From a virus, in the IMG/VR virus record IMGVR_UViG_3300001847_000341, positions 1 to 42,556 of that record: 42,556 nucleotides of DNA. One strand, 5' to 3'. Of this stretch, positions 1 to 7,276 are shown piece after piece. Below the pieces are notes generated by a model, which saw only the letters and a list, made by a program, of their open reading frames with translations, ran no database searches and was not told the origin of the DNA. Positions within the stretch are counted from its first letter, which is position 1. Every line of letters starts with the position of its first letter. A program made the translations under genes and the position numbers.

Positions 1-1332
1 GTCGCTCGCTACGTCGCCAACTTCATCCCGCCCCTGCCCCACGCCGACTACGGCACCCTGGTAGATCCCTACCTCGGCTCCACGAGCCTGTTGATGCCGA
101 TGGAGGGGCCGAACAACAGCACGGGCTTCTTCGATCGCGCTGATCGCCTACCTGTTACGACCTACGGCAACGCCAAGATCAGCAACGCGCAGTACAAGTG
201 GGGGCTGACGAGTGCGTATTTTGATGGAAACGGGGACTATTTAACAATACCAGCGGGGACTCAGTTTGCATACGGTTCAAGCGATTTCACAATTGAGCTG
301 TGGCTCTACAAGGCCGCAAGTGGTTCGATGGCGATACTGGATAGCACCGGTTCTGGTGGCTTTGGTTTCCTTGTTAATGACACACAAGTGCAGAGCTATG
401 TAACGAACGGAGCTACATTTACAGTTGCTTATTCTATTCCTCTAAATACCTGGACGCATATTGCATATTCGCGTTCAGGAACTACTTTAAGGTTATTTGT
501 TAACGGCAGCCAGGTTGGCAGTAATACAGATAGCAATTCTTACACATCTCCCGCCGATCTAAACATTGGAAGAAATCCGAACTCCAACACGGCTTTCTTA
601 AACGGCTACATCGACGACCTCCGCATCGTCAAAGGCTTTGCCCACTACACCACCAACTTCACCCCGCCCACCGCCGCCTTCAATAGCAACTCAATTAACG
701 ATCCCTATCGGGCAAGAGTTTCGCTGCACCTGAAGATGGATGGAGTCAACAACTCAACGACGTTCACTGACAGTTCAGCAGCACCCGTAACTGTTACCGC
801 AGTTGGTGACGCGAAAATCAGCACGACCCAAGCTAAGTATGGGGGCGCGAGCGGGTACTTTGACGGAACCGGTGACTATCTGTCTTGTACACTTAACGCG
901 CTAGGTACAAACGACTTCACCATTGAAACGTGGGTCCGTATGGCATCCTTTGCGAACTATCGAATGCTATATGAAACCCGTACATCAGACGGTGATACGT
1001 CTGGTTTCGTATGGGGTGTTAACGCCAGCGGTCAGCTTTTTGTGTACCTTGGGAGTTTTGTCCTTACGACCGGAACACTTGCCACCAATACATGGTCCCA
1101 TGTAGCACTAACTCGAGCCAGTGGAACTTGGCGCATTTTTGTGGACGGGGTGCTTCAAGCAGGTACATATAGCAACTCAGTCAACCTGACAAGGACAGCT
1201 GTGCGTATAGGGATGGATTGGGCAACACTGTACGGAGCCAGCGGATACCTAGATGACTACCGGATCACCAAGGGTGTAGCTCGCTACACGGCCAACTTCC
1301 TACCGCCAACAGTTGAGCACCCTGCATTCTAA
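1..1332 (+). CDS. LamG/concanavalin-like repeat protein, virion appendage (5' end outside window)
   Basis: The frame is open from base 1, so the start lies upstream of the window. Two complete LamG-like units of about 200 residues follow the tail of a third. Each has the pattern YFDGxGDYL, then DFTIExW, then NTWxHxAxxR, then a closing GY(I/L)DDxRIxKGxAxYxxNFxPP. Such beta-sandwich domains bind glycans or proteins. In phages they usually decorate tails or fibres, so a role in host surface recognition is inferred. Bases about 220-600 and 900-1240 use clearly more A/T-ending codons than the GC-rich joints around 600-680, which suggests module exchange. A -10-like box and a new gene follow. Confidence 0.8.
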   Translation, partial: VARYVANFIPPLPHADYGTLVDPYLGSTSLLMPMEGPNNSTGFFDRADRLPVTTYGNAKISNAQYKWGLTSAYFDGNGDYLTIPAGTQFAYGSSDFTIELWLYKAASGSMAILDSTGSGGFGFLVNDTQVQSYVTNGATFTVAYSIPLNTWTHIAYSRSGTTLRLFVNGSQVGSNTDSNSYTSPADLNIGRNPNSNTAFLNGYIDDLRIVKGFAHYTTNFTPPTAAFNSNSINDPYRARVSLHLKMDGVNNSTTFTDSSAAPVTVTAVGDAKISTTQAKYGGASGYFDGTGDYLSCTLNALGTNDFTIETWVRMASFANYRMLYETRTSDGDTSGFVWGVNASGQLFVYLGSFVLTTGTLATNTWSHVALTRASGTWRIFVDGVLQAGTYSNSVNLTRTAVRIGMDWATLYGASGYLDDYRITKGVARYTANFLPPTVEHPAF

Positions 1333-1370
1333 TGGGAGAATAACCACTCAGTTCCCCAACTCCTGATAGG

Positions 1371-1376
1371 TAGACT
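1371..1376 (+). promoter_or_regulatory. Late-type -10 box
   Basis: TAGACT preceded by AGG, 22 nt before ATG 1398. Confidence 0.45.
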
Positions 1377-1397
1377 ACATCGTTAACTGCCGAGCAA

Positions 1398-1826
1398 ATG
1401 GCTACACTTTCTCTGTATAACCATACGGCAAAAATCCTTGTAGACGGCAGTAGTACTGACGTCTACAGGGTCATACTTCTTAGCGCTGGTACGTTTTCGG
1501 CAACTCACACGACGCTTGCAGCAGCCAGTGCTGCCTATACCCAGGTGGCCAACGGTAACGGTTACACCACTGGTGGCCTTGCTTTGGCGAATGTTACAGT
1601 TAGCACTGTTACCACAAACGACGCAAAATTCGATGCAGATGATGCGATTTGGAACGCAACCGGATCTGGTATAACCGCAGTTGCCGCTATCTTATACAAT
1701 GATACATTGGCCAACGACCCGCCAATTGCCTACATTAACTTTGGTGGCTCTGAAACGGCAAATGGACTAACAGATTTCAAGATTGTTTGGGCTCCTTCTG
1801 GGATCTTCACCTGGACTGTTGCGTAG
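1398..1826 (+). CDS. Hypothetical small virion-type protein
   Basis: This encodes 142 residues rich in Ala, Thr, Asn and Gly, with no charged clusters, no signal peptide and almost no Lys or Arg. It begins MATLSLYNHTAK and ends in an aromatic strand-like stretch, TWTVA. The composition is that of a beta-rich structural protein such as a tail or decoration component. It sits between the LamG protein and a fibre-adaptor gene. It has its own -10-like box (TAGACT) 22 nt before ATG, and no strong ribosome site is visible. The family was not recognised, so the virion assignment rests on composition and position. Confidence 0.65.
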   Translation: MATLSLYNHTAKILVDGSSTDVYRVILLSAGTFSATHTTLAAASAAYTQVANGNGYTTGGLALANVTVSTVTTNDAKFDADDAIWNATGSGITAVAAILYNDTLANDPPIAYINFGGSETANGLTDFKIVWAPSGIFTWTVA

Positions 1827-1833
1827 CAATCGG

Positions 1834-1839
1834 TAATCT
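1834..1839 (+). promoter_or_regulatory. Late-type -10 box
   Basis: TAATCT preceded by CGG, 21 nt before ATG 1860. Confidence 0.4.
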
Positions 1840-1859
1840 AGCACAGTTCTCCGACTACC

Positions 1860-2252
1860 ATGGCCGCTCCTCAGAACAGAGTTCCAGTAAGAGTGGCTCG
1901 CGGGACCAAGGGCAACCTCGATGCGGCGCTGGCGCTGGGATCCCTGCAGGAAGGTGAGCTGGTTTATGCTAAAGACCAGAACACCCTCTATGTCATGGAG
2001 GATGGGGTTCTCGTATCAGCTGCCGTAACTATTGGCAATATTGCTGATGTTATCCTAGCGTCACCGGCTAATAACCAATACCTTGGCTACAATTCAACCA
2101 CGTCAAAGTGGGAGAATAAAACTGCTACTAACATGCGAACACTGCTTGGTATTGGCAGTTACACAAACGATGCTGCAGCCGGAACCGGTGGAGTCACTTC
2201 CGGTTCTTTGTACTATAATACTACGTCTAGCTCGTATGTTCTGAAGACTTGA
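1860..2252 (+). CDS. Short tail-fibre/adaptor-like protein
   Basis: The N-terminal 50 residues have the layout of the fibre N-terminal domain seen in phage tropism-determinant and fibre proteins: a basic strand (VPVRVARGT), a Leu/Ala helix, then GSLQEGELVYAKDQNTLYV. The second half contains QYLGYNSTTSKWEN, a strand pair common in fibre shafts and also present in the protein at 7525. The same N-terminal layout recurs in the proteins at 8836 and 10281, so these are inferred paralogues. A -10-like TAATCT lies 21 nt before ATG. At 130 residues it is short for a fibre and may be a baseplate or fibre-joint protein. Confidence 0.65.
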   Translation: MAAPQNRVPVRVARGTKGNLDAALALGSLQEGELVYAKDQNTLYVMEDGVLVSAAVTIGNIADVILASPANNQYLGYNSTTSKWENKTATNMRTLLGIGSYTNDAAAGTGGVTSGSLYYNTTSSSYVLKT

Positions 2253-2262
2253 TTGGGTTTGG

Positions 2263-2268
2263 AATAAT
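2263..2268 (+). promoter_or_regulatory. Late-type extended -10 box
   Basis: AATAAT preceded by TGG, 22 nt before ATG 2290. Confidence 0.45.
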
Positions 2269-2289
2269 AGCCCACGACCAAGGCTGACC

Positions 2290-2694
2290 ATGATCAACTC
2301 AATCGAAGACCTTCGAAGTTCTGGTGTATTGCCTACGGGGCCAGTTTCTGCTTGGCCACAGGAACGCAATATTTCGGGTCCCGAAATGGAAGAAAGGTTT
2401 CATCCGGGTGATGACTATACGAAAAGGCCAATTATCGCTCAAGAATACGCGACAGAGGTAAAGGCAGGCTTCGGCCAAATGGCAACAGGGCTTGCAAGGA
2501 ACGTTGGAATTGCCTTTACGAATGGTCGAGTCGAAGGTGATATTAGAGAGGAACGCTTTGACCTATGCAAGGCATGTCCTGCCTTTATCCCTAAAACGCA
2601 ACGTTGCTCAGAATGCGGATGCTTTATGGCGGCAAAGACCTGGCTGAACGGCAATCCGCAGCAACTCTGTCCTCTCAAGAAGTGGAGTCGCTGA
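2290..2694 (+). CDS. Small zinc-ribbon-like protein
   Basis: This is a 134-residue protein. Residues about 95-131 carry CKACPAF, CSECGCF and a final CPLKKW, that is, five or six cysteines placed as in a treble-clef or zinc-ribbon fold. Similar short C-terminal Cys modules occur in many cyanophage virion-region proteins; this is recalled from the general pattern and was not searched. The N-terminal part is polar and unrecognised. An AATAAT box preceded by TGG ends 22 nt before the ATG. The gene ends one base before the next start, so the two are probably co-translated. Function is unknown. Confidence 0.65.
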   Translation: MINSIEDLRSSGVLPTGPVSAWPQERNISGPEMEERFHPGDDYTKRPIIAQEYATEVKAGFGQMATGLARNVGIAFTNGRVEGDIREERFDLCKACPAFIPKTQRCSECGCFMAAKTWLNGNPQQLCPLKKWSR

Positions 2695-2695
2695 G

Positions 2696-3172
2696 ATGCC
2701 TACAGAAGTAGAAGCTGGGCTATGCAAGAAACAATGTCGATGCCTAAGTGGTCCTAATCGTGGCATTTTGTATGACTGCGATAACCCATGCCCTGGTGGG
2801 GGTACCTGGAATGATAGTATCTGTACTTGTGTCAATGGTAGTGGTGGAACTACGGGTTTTCCGGGTTTCATAACGCTTAAACCATATCTCTACGCTGTGC
2901 TTACAGACGTGGATACATGTACCTTTGGCCCAAACCCAGCTCCCGATGGCGGAGTTTCTTTTATGTCTGTTGGTGGTGGCATGGGCAAGTGCATTTCAGC
3001 ATCAAATAATTATTCCTACATATATTCAATTGGGTCCATCTATAATGTAATCGGCCTTTACGGCTCTTTCCCTTTTGTAAAAAGTGACACAAATGCCTCA
3101 GCAGGATCGAGTAGTGCTTGCAACAATCCTGGCAACTTAGTCGTTTTAGATCTCAGCGTGCCACTTTTTTAG
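2696..3172 (+). CDS. Hypothetical Cys/Gly-rich protein
   Basis: This 158-residue protein has an N-terminal knot-like stretch with eight cysteines in about 45 residues (CKKQCRC, CDNPC, CTC). Gly- and Ser-rich sequence with aromatic residues follows, including repeated Tyr-Ser patterns near residues 103-115. It has no signal peptide and no membrane helix. It starts one base after the upstream stop. Codons are A/T-ending more often than in the DNA-metabolism genes. It could be a disulfide- or metal-stabilised tip or decoration protein. Nothing in the sequence proves this, and the family was not recognised. Confidence 0.6.
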   Translation: MPTEVEAGLCKKQCRCLSGPNRGILYDCDNPCPGGGTWNDSICTCVNGSGGTTGFPGFITLKPYLYAVLTDVDTCTFGPNPAPDGGVSFMSVGGGMGKCISASNNYSYIYSIGSIYNVIGLYGSFPFVKSDTNASAGSSSACNNPGNLVVLDLSVPLF

Positions 3173-3193
3173 GCCCTGATTTTTTCCAATTGG

Positions 3194-3199
3194 CATACT
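3194..3199 (+). promoter_or_regulatory. Extended -10 box before scaffold
   Basis: CATACT preceded by TGG, 41 nt before ATG 3240. Confidence 0.45.
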
Positions 3200-3239
3200 A
3201 CCTCGCAATCAACAACGGGCGTGATGCTCGTGCAATTCA

Positions 3240-3965
3240 ATGTCTAGCGAACAGCAGTCGACCACCGAGATGGAGTCTTCGGCAGCCAATACTCAATCAT
3301 CCATGGATGATATGATGCCTCGCGCGGATGCCGAGAATCTTCTAAAGGCGCTCAAGGCAGAACGGGAAGCTCGTAAGCAATACGAGCGCGAGGCGAAAGA
3401 GAAGGCTGCTCAGCTTGAGCGTTTTGCTTCGATCAATCCCGACGAGTATAACAAACTTCAAGAGGAGGCGGCAAAGGCAGCCCAGCTTCAGGCTCAGTTT
3501 GGTGTGGCGCAAGAAGCCATCGAGGAGAAATACTCCAAACAGGCTCAAGCGGCTGCTGCAGAGGCTCAGGCGGCCAAGGCGGCCTTGGCTGAGTATCAGA
3601 AGAAGTATGCCCTTGAGAAGGTGTTCTTTGCCGCTGGTGGCCGCACCGATTCGGCCGATGGCGTGTCGTTCTTCGACATGATGGCCCAACAGATCGGCGG
3701 TCGTTTCCGTCAAGAGGCCGATGGCTCGCTGACTGTTGTTGATGCCCAGGGCGATCCTGTCCTTGACAAGGAGAGCGGCAAGCGGATCTCTGCCGAGGAT
3801 TTTGTTGGTTCCTTCAAGGTCCACCCGATCTACGGCACTTTCTTCAAGGGTGTCAAGGGTGCCGGTGCTGGTATTGGCTATGGCGGCACGGACGTCAATG
3901 GCATGCCGACGGAGGACCTGTCAAGCCTCAGTCGTGATGAAATGTTCCAACGAGCATTTGGCTGA
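3240..3965 (+). CDS. Capsid scaffolding protein
   Basis: The 241-residue protein is dominated by a coiled coil (residues about 30-125, rich in Ala, Glu, Lys and Gln, for example AEREARKQYEREAKEKAAQ). A compact Gly/Phe-rich C-terminal domain follows. It ends in a polar tail with SLSRDEMFQRAFG. A long acidic/basic coiled coil immediately upstream of the major capsid gene is the classic profile of a phage scaffold, which holds capsid subunits during assembly and is then removed. No protease gene is visible beside it. A TGG-CATACT box lies 41 nt upstream of ATG, and two hairpins follow the stop. Confidence 0.8.
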   Translation: MSSEQQSTTEMESSAANTQSSMDDMMPRADAENLLKALKAEREARKQYEREAKEKAAQLERFASINPDEYNKLQEEAAKAAQLQAQFGVAQEAIEEKYSKQAQAAAAEAQAAKAALAEYQKKYALEKVFFAAGGRTDSADGVSFFDMMAQQIGGRFRQEADGSLTVVDAQGDPVLDKESGKRISAEDFVGSFKVHPIYGTFFKGVKGAGAGIGYGGTDVNGMPTEDLSSLSRDEMFQRAFG

Positions 3966-3966
3966 A

Positions 3967-3991
3967 CTCCTAACCTTCTTCAAGTTAGGAG
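3967..3991 (+). other. Hairpin after scaffold stop
   Basis: Perfect 8-bp inverted repeat CTCCTAAC/GTTAGGAG with a 9-base loop. It is the first of two hairpins. No T-run follows. Confidence 0.6.
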
Positions 3992-4005
3992 CAAATTAGA
4001 AGTTG

Positions 4006-4026
4006 GGGCCCCACGAGGGCCCTTTT
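4006..4026 (+). terminator. Terminator between scaffold and capsid genes
   Basis: GGGCCC (4006-4011) and GGGCCC (4017-4022) pair, followed by four T. With the hairpin just before, read-through may be partial so that capsid and scaffold levels differ. Confidence 0.7.
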
Positions 4027-4104
4027 CTATAAATAGGTACCCTGTATTTAGATCACCCAGAAGGGATGCTCCGAGATGGAGTGGACTGGAAGGGTGTCAT
4101 GCTG

Positions 4105-4125
4105 GCACTTGTGCGATACTTGTGC
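4105..4125 (+). repeat. Operator-like direct repeat in the capsid leader
   Basis: ACTTGTGC occurs at 4107-4114 and 4118-4125, spaced 11 bp, in a region also carrying short inversions (GCAC...GTGC). It lies about 50 bases before the capsid ATG. Confidence 0.4.
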
Positions 4126-4172
4126 AAGCAATTCACCCAATCTTTGTTCCATCCATTCCGTAGGAAATTATC

Positions 4173-5060
4173 ATGGCCCTTACCCTGCTTGAAGCCCAGA
4201 AGCACGCTCGCACGCCCCAGGAACTGGCGGTTGTGACCGAACTGGCTGCTGGCCCCCTGCTGCAGAACCTGCCCTTCCGCAATATCGAAGGCAACGGTCT
4301 GTTCTGGAAGCGTGAAGAAGCTCTGCCTGATGTGGGTTTCCGTAACTACAACGGCGCCCTGGCTGAGAGCTATGGTGAAGTCAGTCAGCAATCCGAGAGT
4401 CTGAAACTCTTCGGTGGCGACATTAAGGTTGACCGCGCCATCGTTGATCTCGAGGGTCCTCAGGCCAAGGCTTACCAGGTGCAGGCTCGCGTTCGCGCCA
4501 TGCGTCTTGCCTGGGAAGCTCTGTTCATCAAGGGCGATTCCAACAAGTCTCCTTCCGAGTTTGACGGTCTGGCTGCTCGTTGCAAGAGCGGTTCTAGCCA
4601 GTATCTCTCCAACGGCGCTGGCGCTCTGAGTCTGGCCAAACTGGATGAAGTGATTGACTATGTCGACGCTCAGGGTGGCAACAAGTTCCTGGTGATGTCG
4701 AAGTCCGCTCGCCGGGCCCTTAGCCGTCAGGCTCGTACGAACGTCCAGGTCGACATCACGCGCAACGAATTCGGTTACCAGCAGCTGGTATATGCCGGCA
4801 TCCCTGTGCTGGAACTGGATCGCGACCACAAAAACGTGGCAATCATGGATGCCACCCCGACCTCGCAGGACATCTACTGCGTGGCCTTCGGCAACGACCT
4901 GCTGACCGGCATTCAGAACGGTGGCGTGTCTGTGCGCGAGCTGGGCGAAAGCCACACTCAACCCCAGATGATCACCCGTGTTGAGTGGTACTGTGGTCTG
5001 GCACTGATCAACGGTCGCTCTGTGGCCCGTCTGGCTGGCTTTGACGCAACCCAGGGCTGA
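4173..5060 (+). CDS. Major capsid protein
   Basis: This 295-residue protein begins MALTLLEAQKHARTPQE. The region WKREEALPDVGFRNYNGALAE and the following SESLKLFGGDIKVDRAIVD match the N-terminal arm and loop pattern of a common siphovirus major capsid family, presumed HK97-fold. It forms the icosahedral shell. Position supports the call: it follows a scaffold gene, is isolated by terminators on both sides, and strongly favours C- or T-ending codons, as highly expressed genes do. AGGAAA at 4162-4167 precedes the ATG. The 145-base leader contains an operator-like repeat described separately. The long ORF on the opposite strand (4053-4961) is a shadow. Confidence 0.88.
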   Translation: MALTLLEAQKHARTPQELAVVTELAAGPLLQNLPFRNIEGNGLFWKREEALPDVGFRNYNGALAESYGEVSQQSESLKLFGGDIKVDRAIVDLEGPQAKAYQVQARVRAMRLAWEALFIKGDSNKSPSEFDGLAARCKSGSSQYLSNGAGALSLAKLDEVIDYVDAQGGNKFLVMSKSARRALSRQARTNVQVDITRNEFGYQQLVYAGIPVLELDRDHKNVAIMDATPTSQDIYCVAFGNDLLTGIQNGGVSVRELGESHTQPQMITRVEWYCGLALINGRSVARLAGFDATQG

Positions 5061-5079
5061 TCACCTTAGCGGTTAAGCC

Positions 5080-5104
5080 GGGCCTCCTTCGGGGGCCCTT
5101 TTTT
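5080..5104 (+). terminator. Terminator after major capsid gene
   Basis: GGGCCTCC paired with GGGGGCCC (one G-U) around TTC, then six T. Confidence 0.8.
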
Positions 5105-5114
5105 ATTGCTTAGG

Positions 5115-5120
5115 CATACT
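5115..5120 (+). promoter_or_regulatory. -10 box after capsid terminator
   Basis: CATACT preceded by AGG, 69 nt before ATG 5189. Confidence 0.4.
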
Positions 5121-5188
5121 AGATCGTACAGCAGTTGCCCTCCTCACTCTGCGCGGGGACTGCAAACAAAAACCCAAGGAGTCCATCA

Positions 5189-5551
5189 ATGGCCGCTCTG
5201 TCTACTGGTATGTTCCCTCGTGAAGGTTTTGACCTTGACGATAGCTGCAAACTGACCGCTACCCAGGTCGCTGCTGCCACCACCCTCAAGTACGCTAAAA
5301 CCATCCGTATCATTGCCCTTGGCGTGAGCGGTATTGACAACGCTGGCACCAACAAGCTGACCGTCACCATCGGCGGCCAGTCTGTGGTGTTCCAGGCTCA
5401 GGATGCTGATCCGAACGGCGTGTACATTGCCCATCTGCGTGGCGCTCTGTGTGACATCAACAACACCGTTGGTTACACCCTCGGCGGTACCGCTGCGGTA
5501 GCTGGCACCGGCGGCGTGTTCTATCAACTGGTTGATTACCCTGCTCGCTGA
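5189..5551 (+). CDS. Probable head decoration/stabilisation protein
   Basis: The encoded protein has 120 residues. The ATG at 5189 was chosen over an upstream TTG because AAGGAG lies 7 bases before it. The protein is Ala/Gly/Thr-rich and likely all-beta (for example TNKLTVTIGGQSVVF and GGVFYQLVDYPAR), with no membrane or signal segment. It directly follows the capsid gene as its own unit, with a CATACT box upstream and a GC-rich terminator downstream. Codon choice resembles the capsid gene, implying high expression. A decoration or head-stabilising role is inferred from location and composition. A major tail protein would be an alternative, though it would be small. Confidence 0.65.
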   Translation: MAALSTGMFPREGFDLDDSCKLTATQVAAATTLKYAKTIRIIALGVSGIDNAGTNKLTVTIGGQSVVFQAQDADPNGVYIAHLRGALCDINNTVGYTLGGTAAVAGTGGVFYQLVDYPAR

Positions 5552-5578
5552 ACCCAATCCTAGCCATAGGAAACATAA

Positions 5579-5601
5579 GGGGTCTTCGAGGCCCCTTTTT
5601 T
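5579..5601 (+). terminator. Terminator abutting a start codon
   Basis: GGGGTC-TTCGA-GGCCCC stem-loop and six T; ATG 5603 begins one base after the T-run and C. Confidence 0.75.
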
Positions 5602-5602
5602 C

Positions 5603-5932
5603 ATGGCTCACCTTGATAAATTGCCAACCTATTTTGTCAAGGCCGACGAACGTCGTGCTGCTTACTATACGATTGATGCTACCGAGCTGTTGGCAGATGG
5701 TTGGGCAGAAGAGGGCGAGAAGGCTGTCGCGGCTGTCATCCATAAACCACTGCCCGAGATTCCAGTGGAAGCCGGTGTCGACGCTTTTGATGTGGAACCT
5801 GAAGAGGACATCGATGAGCCGTTGGAGGCGATGACCAAGAACGAACTTCTTGAATACGCCATGAAGCATGGAATTGATCTGAAGAACAATCTGCCAAAAG
5901 CGGAAATCCTTAAGGCCTGCAAGGAAATCTGA
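5603..5932 (+). CDS. Small acidic protein with C-terminal HeH/Rho-N-like helix pair
   Basis: This is 109 residues long. After an acidic linker (residues about 60-78, many Asp and Glu), residues about 77-109 (MTKNELLEYAMKHGIDLK, then LPKAEILKACKEI) fit the short helix-extended loop-helix module of SAP/HeH/Rho-N type. That module is common at the ends of phage head-tail and gp-connector proteins. The ATG begins two bases after the T-run of the terminator at 5579-5601. Translation therefore depends either on read-through or on a transcript starting near the hairpin. Function is not established. Confidence 0.65.
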   Translation: MAHLDKLPTYFVKADERRAAYYTIDATELLADGWAEEGEKAVAAVIHKPLPEIPVEAGVDAFDVEPEEDIDEPLEAMTKNELLEYAMKHGIDLKNNLPKAEILKACKEI

Positions 5933-5955
5933 TTTTCTTTGTGCAAATGTAATGG

Positions 5956-5961
5956 TATCCT
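5956..5961 (+). promoter_or_regulatory. Late-type extended -10 box
   Basis: TATCCT preceded by TGG, 22 nt before GTG 5983. It overlaps the start of the terminator at 5959. Confidence 0.45.
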
Positions 5962-5979
5962 AGCTTGCTAGGTTTTTTT
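5959..5979 (+). terminator. Terminator overlapping a promoter
   Basis: CCTAGC (5959-5964), TT, GCTAGG (5967-5972), then seven T. A transcript begun from the overlapping -10 box would start inside the hairpin and so escape it. Confidence 0.65.
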
Positions 5980-5982
5980 GCT

Positions 5983-6156
5983 GTGAATATCTCATACACT
6001 GTAGGTCCCCGGTTTATCGATGGAATCAATATCGATTTTAGCGTTGAGGCATCCGTTCCTTGCGAACTAGAGGTTGAGATTTCGGAGCCGGTGACGGGAC
6101 TACTTGGTATTGGTTATGAACCTGGGCAGAAAAACCGTGACGGAGGAGAGTTGTGA
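5983..6156 (+). CDS. Hypothetical small protein
   Basis: This encodes 57 residues from GTG. The TTG eighteen bases upstream lies inside a terminator hairpin and is less likely. The sequence is strand-rich and acidic (ELEVEISEPVTG) and unrecognised. A TGG-TATCCT box ends 22 nt before the GTG, matching the spacing seen ahead of other virion-region genes. The stop overlaps the next start as GTGA. Confidence 0.5.
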   Translation: MNISYTVGPRFIDGINIDFSVEASVPCELEVEISEPVTGLLGIGYEPGQKNRDGGEL

Positions 6157-6314
6157 GTCTTAAGCGCAGGATGAGACTTCGCCAGGACTGTGCATTGATC
6201 ATGATAGCCGTGTCTTCAGTTATATCTGCTGCGACTGTATTGGCTTACAATCATTTACAGTACTTGCGCACGTTTAGCGGAAGCTACGAAAACCGTTGCG
6301 GTAGCCTACGGTGA
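6153..6314 (+). CDS. Small single-span membrane protein
   Basis: This gene is below usual ORF cut-offs: 53 residues from GTG, with an excellent GGAGGAG six bases upstream. A basic N-terminus (LKRRMRLRQ) precedes one hydrophobic helix (residues about 13-32), then a polar tail. The topology is that of a small inner-membrane protein, possibly a holin or spanin component, since the next gene is also membrane-anchored. It overlaps the previous stop by GTGA. The specific role is inferred only. Confidence 0.55.
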   Translation: MSLKRRMRLRQDCALIMIAVSSVISAATVLAYNHLQYLRTFSGSYENRCGSLR

Positions 6315-6327
6315 GCGGAATAGCTTC

Positions 6328-6633
6328 ATGTTGCCTGAATACATTCTTGCTGCTATGGTAACTGCAGTATTAGGCTGGGGTGGTTTTACGTGGCGCAGGG
6401 CTGAACAGGCGCTCGAGGCTGCTTACAAGGCCGCTGATGCTACCGACAGACTTGAACTGAAACTCGCTGAGCGGTATCTAACCAAGGATGAATTTGAGAG
6501 CCAGATGGACCGACTGTTCAAAACACTTAGTCGGCTTGAGGAAAAGTTAGACTACAATCTATATCACCAGACTAACGAAATCAAGGGACTTCGTGGTAGA
6601 CTAGGAATGTACGAAGAAGGCAGGAACTCCTGA
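6328..6633 (+). CDS. Membrane-anchored coiled-coil protein
   Basis: In this 101-residue protein, residues 4-22 (EYILAAMVTAVLGWGGFTW) form a membrane helix. A long amphipathic coiled coil with alternating Ala/Leu and charged residues follows (about 25-80). The arrangement resembles phage lysis accessory or XhlA-like proteins and recurs in small cyanophage proteins. Its stop (TGATGG) overlaps the next start. It could assist lysis or anchor a complex at the membrane. The sequence does not decide between these. Confidence 0.65.
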   Translation: MLPEYILAAMVTAVLGWGGFTWRRAEQALEAAYKAADATDRLELKLAERYLTKDEFESQMDRLFKTLSRLEEKLDYNLYHQTNEIKGLRGRLGMYEEGRNS

Positions 6634-6953
6634 TGGCCGCTAAGAAGCGCTCCACTGCTGATTTCTACAAAAGCAATCCAGAGGCGTACGCTAAAAAACT
6701 AGCTTACGATAAGAAGCGTAACGCTAAGCCAGCCCGCAAGAAGTACCGCGCTGATCTTGCTCGTGAGCGTCGGGCTCGTGGCATTATGGGCAAGGGTGGC
6801 CCCGATGTAAGTCACCAGTCCGGTGGCGGCTTCAAGTTGGAGAATCCGAAGACTAACCGGGCTCGCAATGGCGCAGGGAATAATGCTCGGCTGGCCAACG
6901 GCAAAGGTACACGCAAGTCTTCGACTAAGTACACTCCTCGTAAGAAGGATTGA
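6633..6953 (+). CDS. Small highly basic protein
   Basis: This 106-residue protein has about one third Lys plus Arg, spread over the whole length (MAAKKRSTADFYKSNPEAYA, later KGTRKSSTKYTPRKK), with many Asn and Gly. No hydrophobic core or membrane segment is visible, so it is probably disordered and nucleic-acid binding. Small basic proteins of this kind are packaged with DNA or sit in the virion in several cyanophages; that is family-level knowledge, not shown here. Its start overlaps the upstream stop, and the next gene begins one base after its own stop. Confidence 0.65.
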   Translation: MAAKKRSTADFYKSNPEAYAKKLAYDKKRNAKPARKKYRADLARERRARGIMGKGGPDVSHQSGGGFKLENPKTNRARNGAGNNARLANGKGTRKSSTKYTPRKKD

Positions 6954-6954
6954 A

Positions 6955-7140
6955 ATGGCAGTCCCTCGTCGTCAACTGAGTTTTCGTGATGTAGCACTAC
7001 GCCTACTAGGCGGTCTCATGTGCTGCCATCTAGCTTTCATCGGCTTCAACACAAGGCAACCCGAAGCATTCCAAAAAGCGGCTGAGACATACGTGGCCAT
7101 TCTGCTGGCGCTTATGGTGCCTGCAGTAAGAGAATCTTAA
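6955..7140 (+). CDS. Small two-span membrane protein, holin candidate
   Basis: This encodes 61 residues. The ATG at 6955 was chosen because the open frame upstream shadows the basic-protein gene. A basic head (VPRRQLSFRD) is followed by two hydrophobic segments, about residues 16-32 and 47-60, joined by a polar loop, as in short class II holins. The virion-lysis location fits, but the endolysin lies 4.5 kb away, so holin is only the leading suggestion. Confidence 0.55.
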   Translation: MAVPRRQLSFRDVALRLLGGLMCCHLAFIGFNTRQPEAFQKAAETYVAILLALMVPAVRES

Positions 7141-7141
7141 G

Positions 7142-7276
7142 ATGCCTTTCAAGTCAAAAGCACAACGCCGTTGGATGCACGCTACCAATCCAACCATGGC
7201 TGCTAGGTGGGAAAAAGAGCAGAGCAAAGCAGCCAAAAAGAAGTTGCCTAACAAGGCCAAGAAAAAGAAGCACTAG
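7142..7276 (+). CDS. Tiny basic protein of the MPFKSKAQRRWM type
   Basis: This is 44 residues, beginning MPFKSKAQRRWMHATNP and ending in a Lys-rich tail. The opening, with its Trp-Met pair after a basic helix, is a pattern found again and again in small phage and environmental virus proteins, and that recurrence is the main reason for calling a gene this short. The ATG lies one base after the previous stop. Its stop overlaps the stop of the opposing gene by the palindrome CTAG. Function is unknown. Confidence 0.7.
   Translation: MPFKSKAQRRWMHATNPTMAARWEKEQSKAAKKKLPNKAKKKKH

Noticed and set aside
4053-4961. 302-residue open frame antisense to the capsid gene
   Set aside because: It mirrors the strongly biased codons of the capsid gene, has no ribosome site or family-like motif, and lies fully opposite a confident gene.
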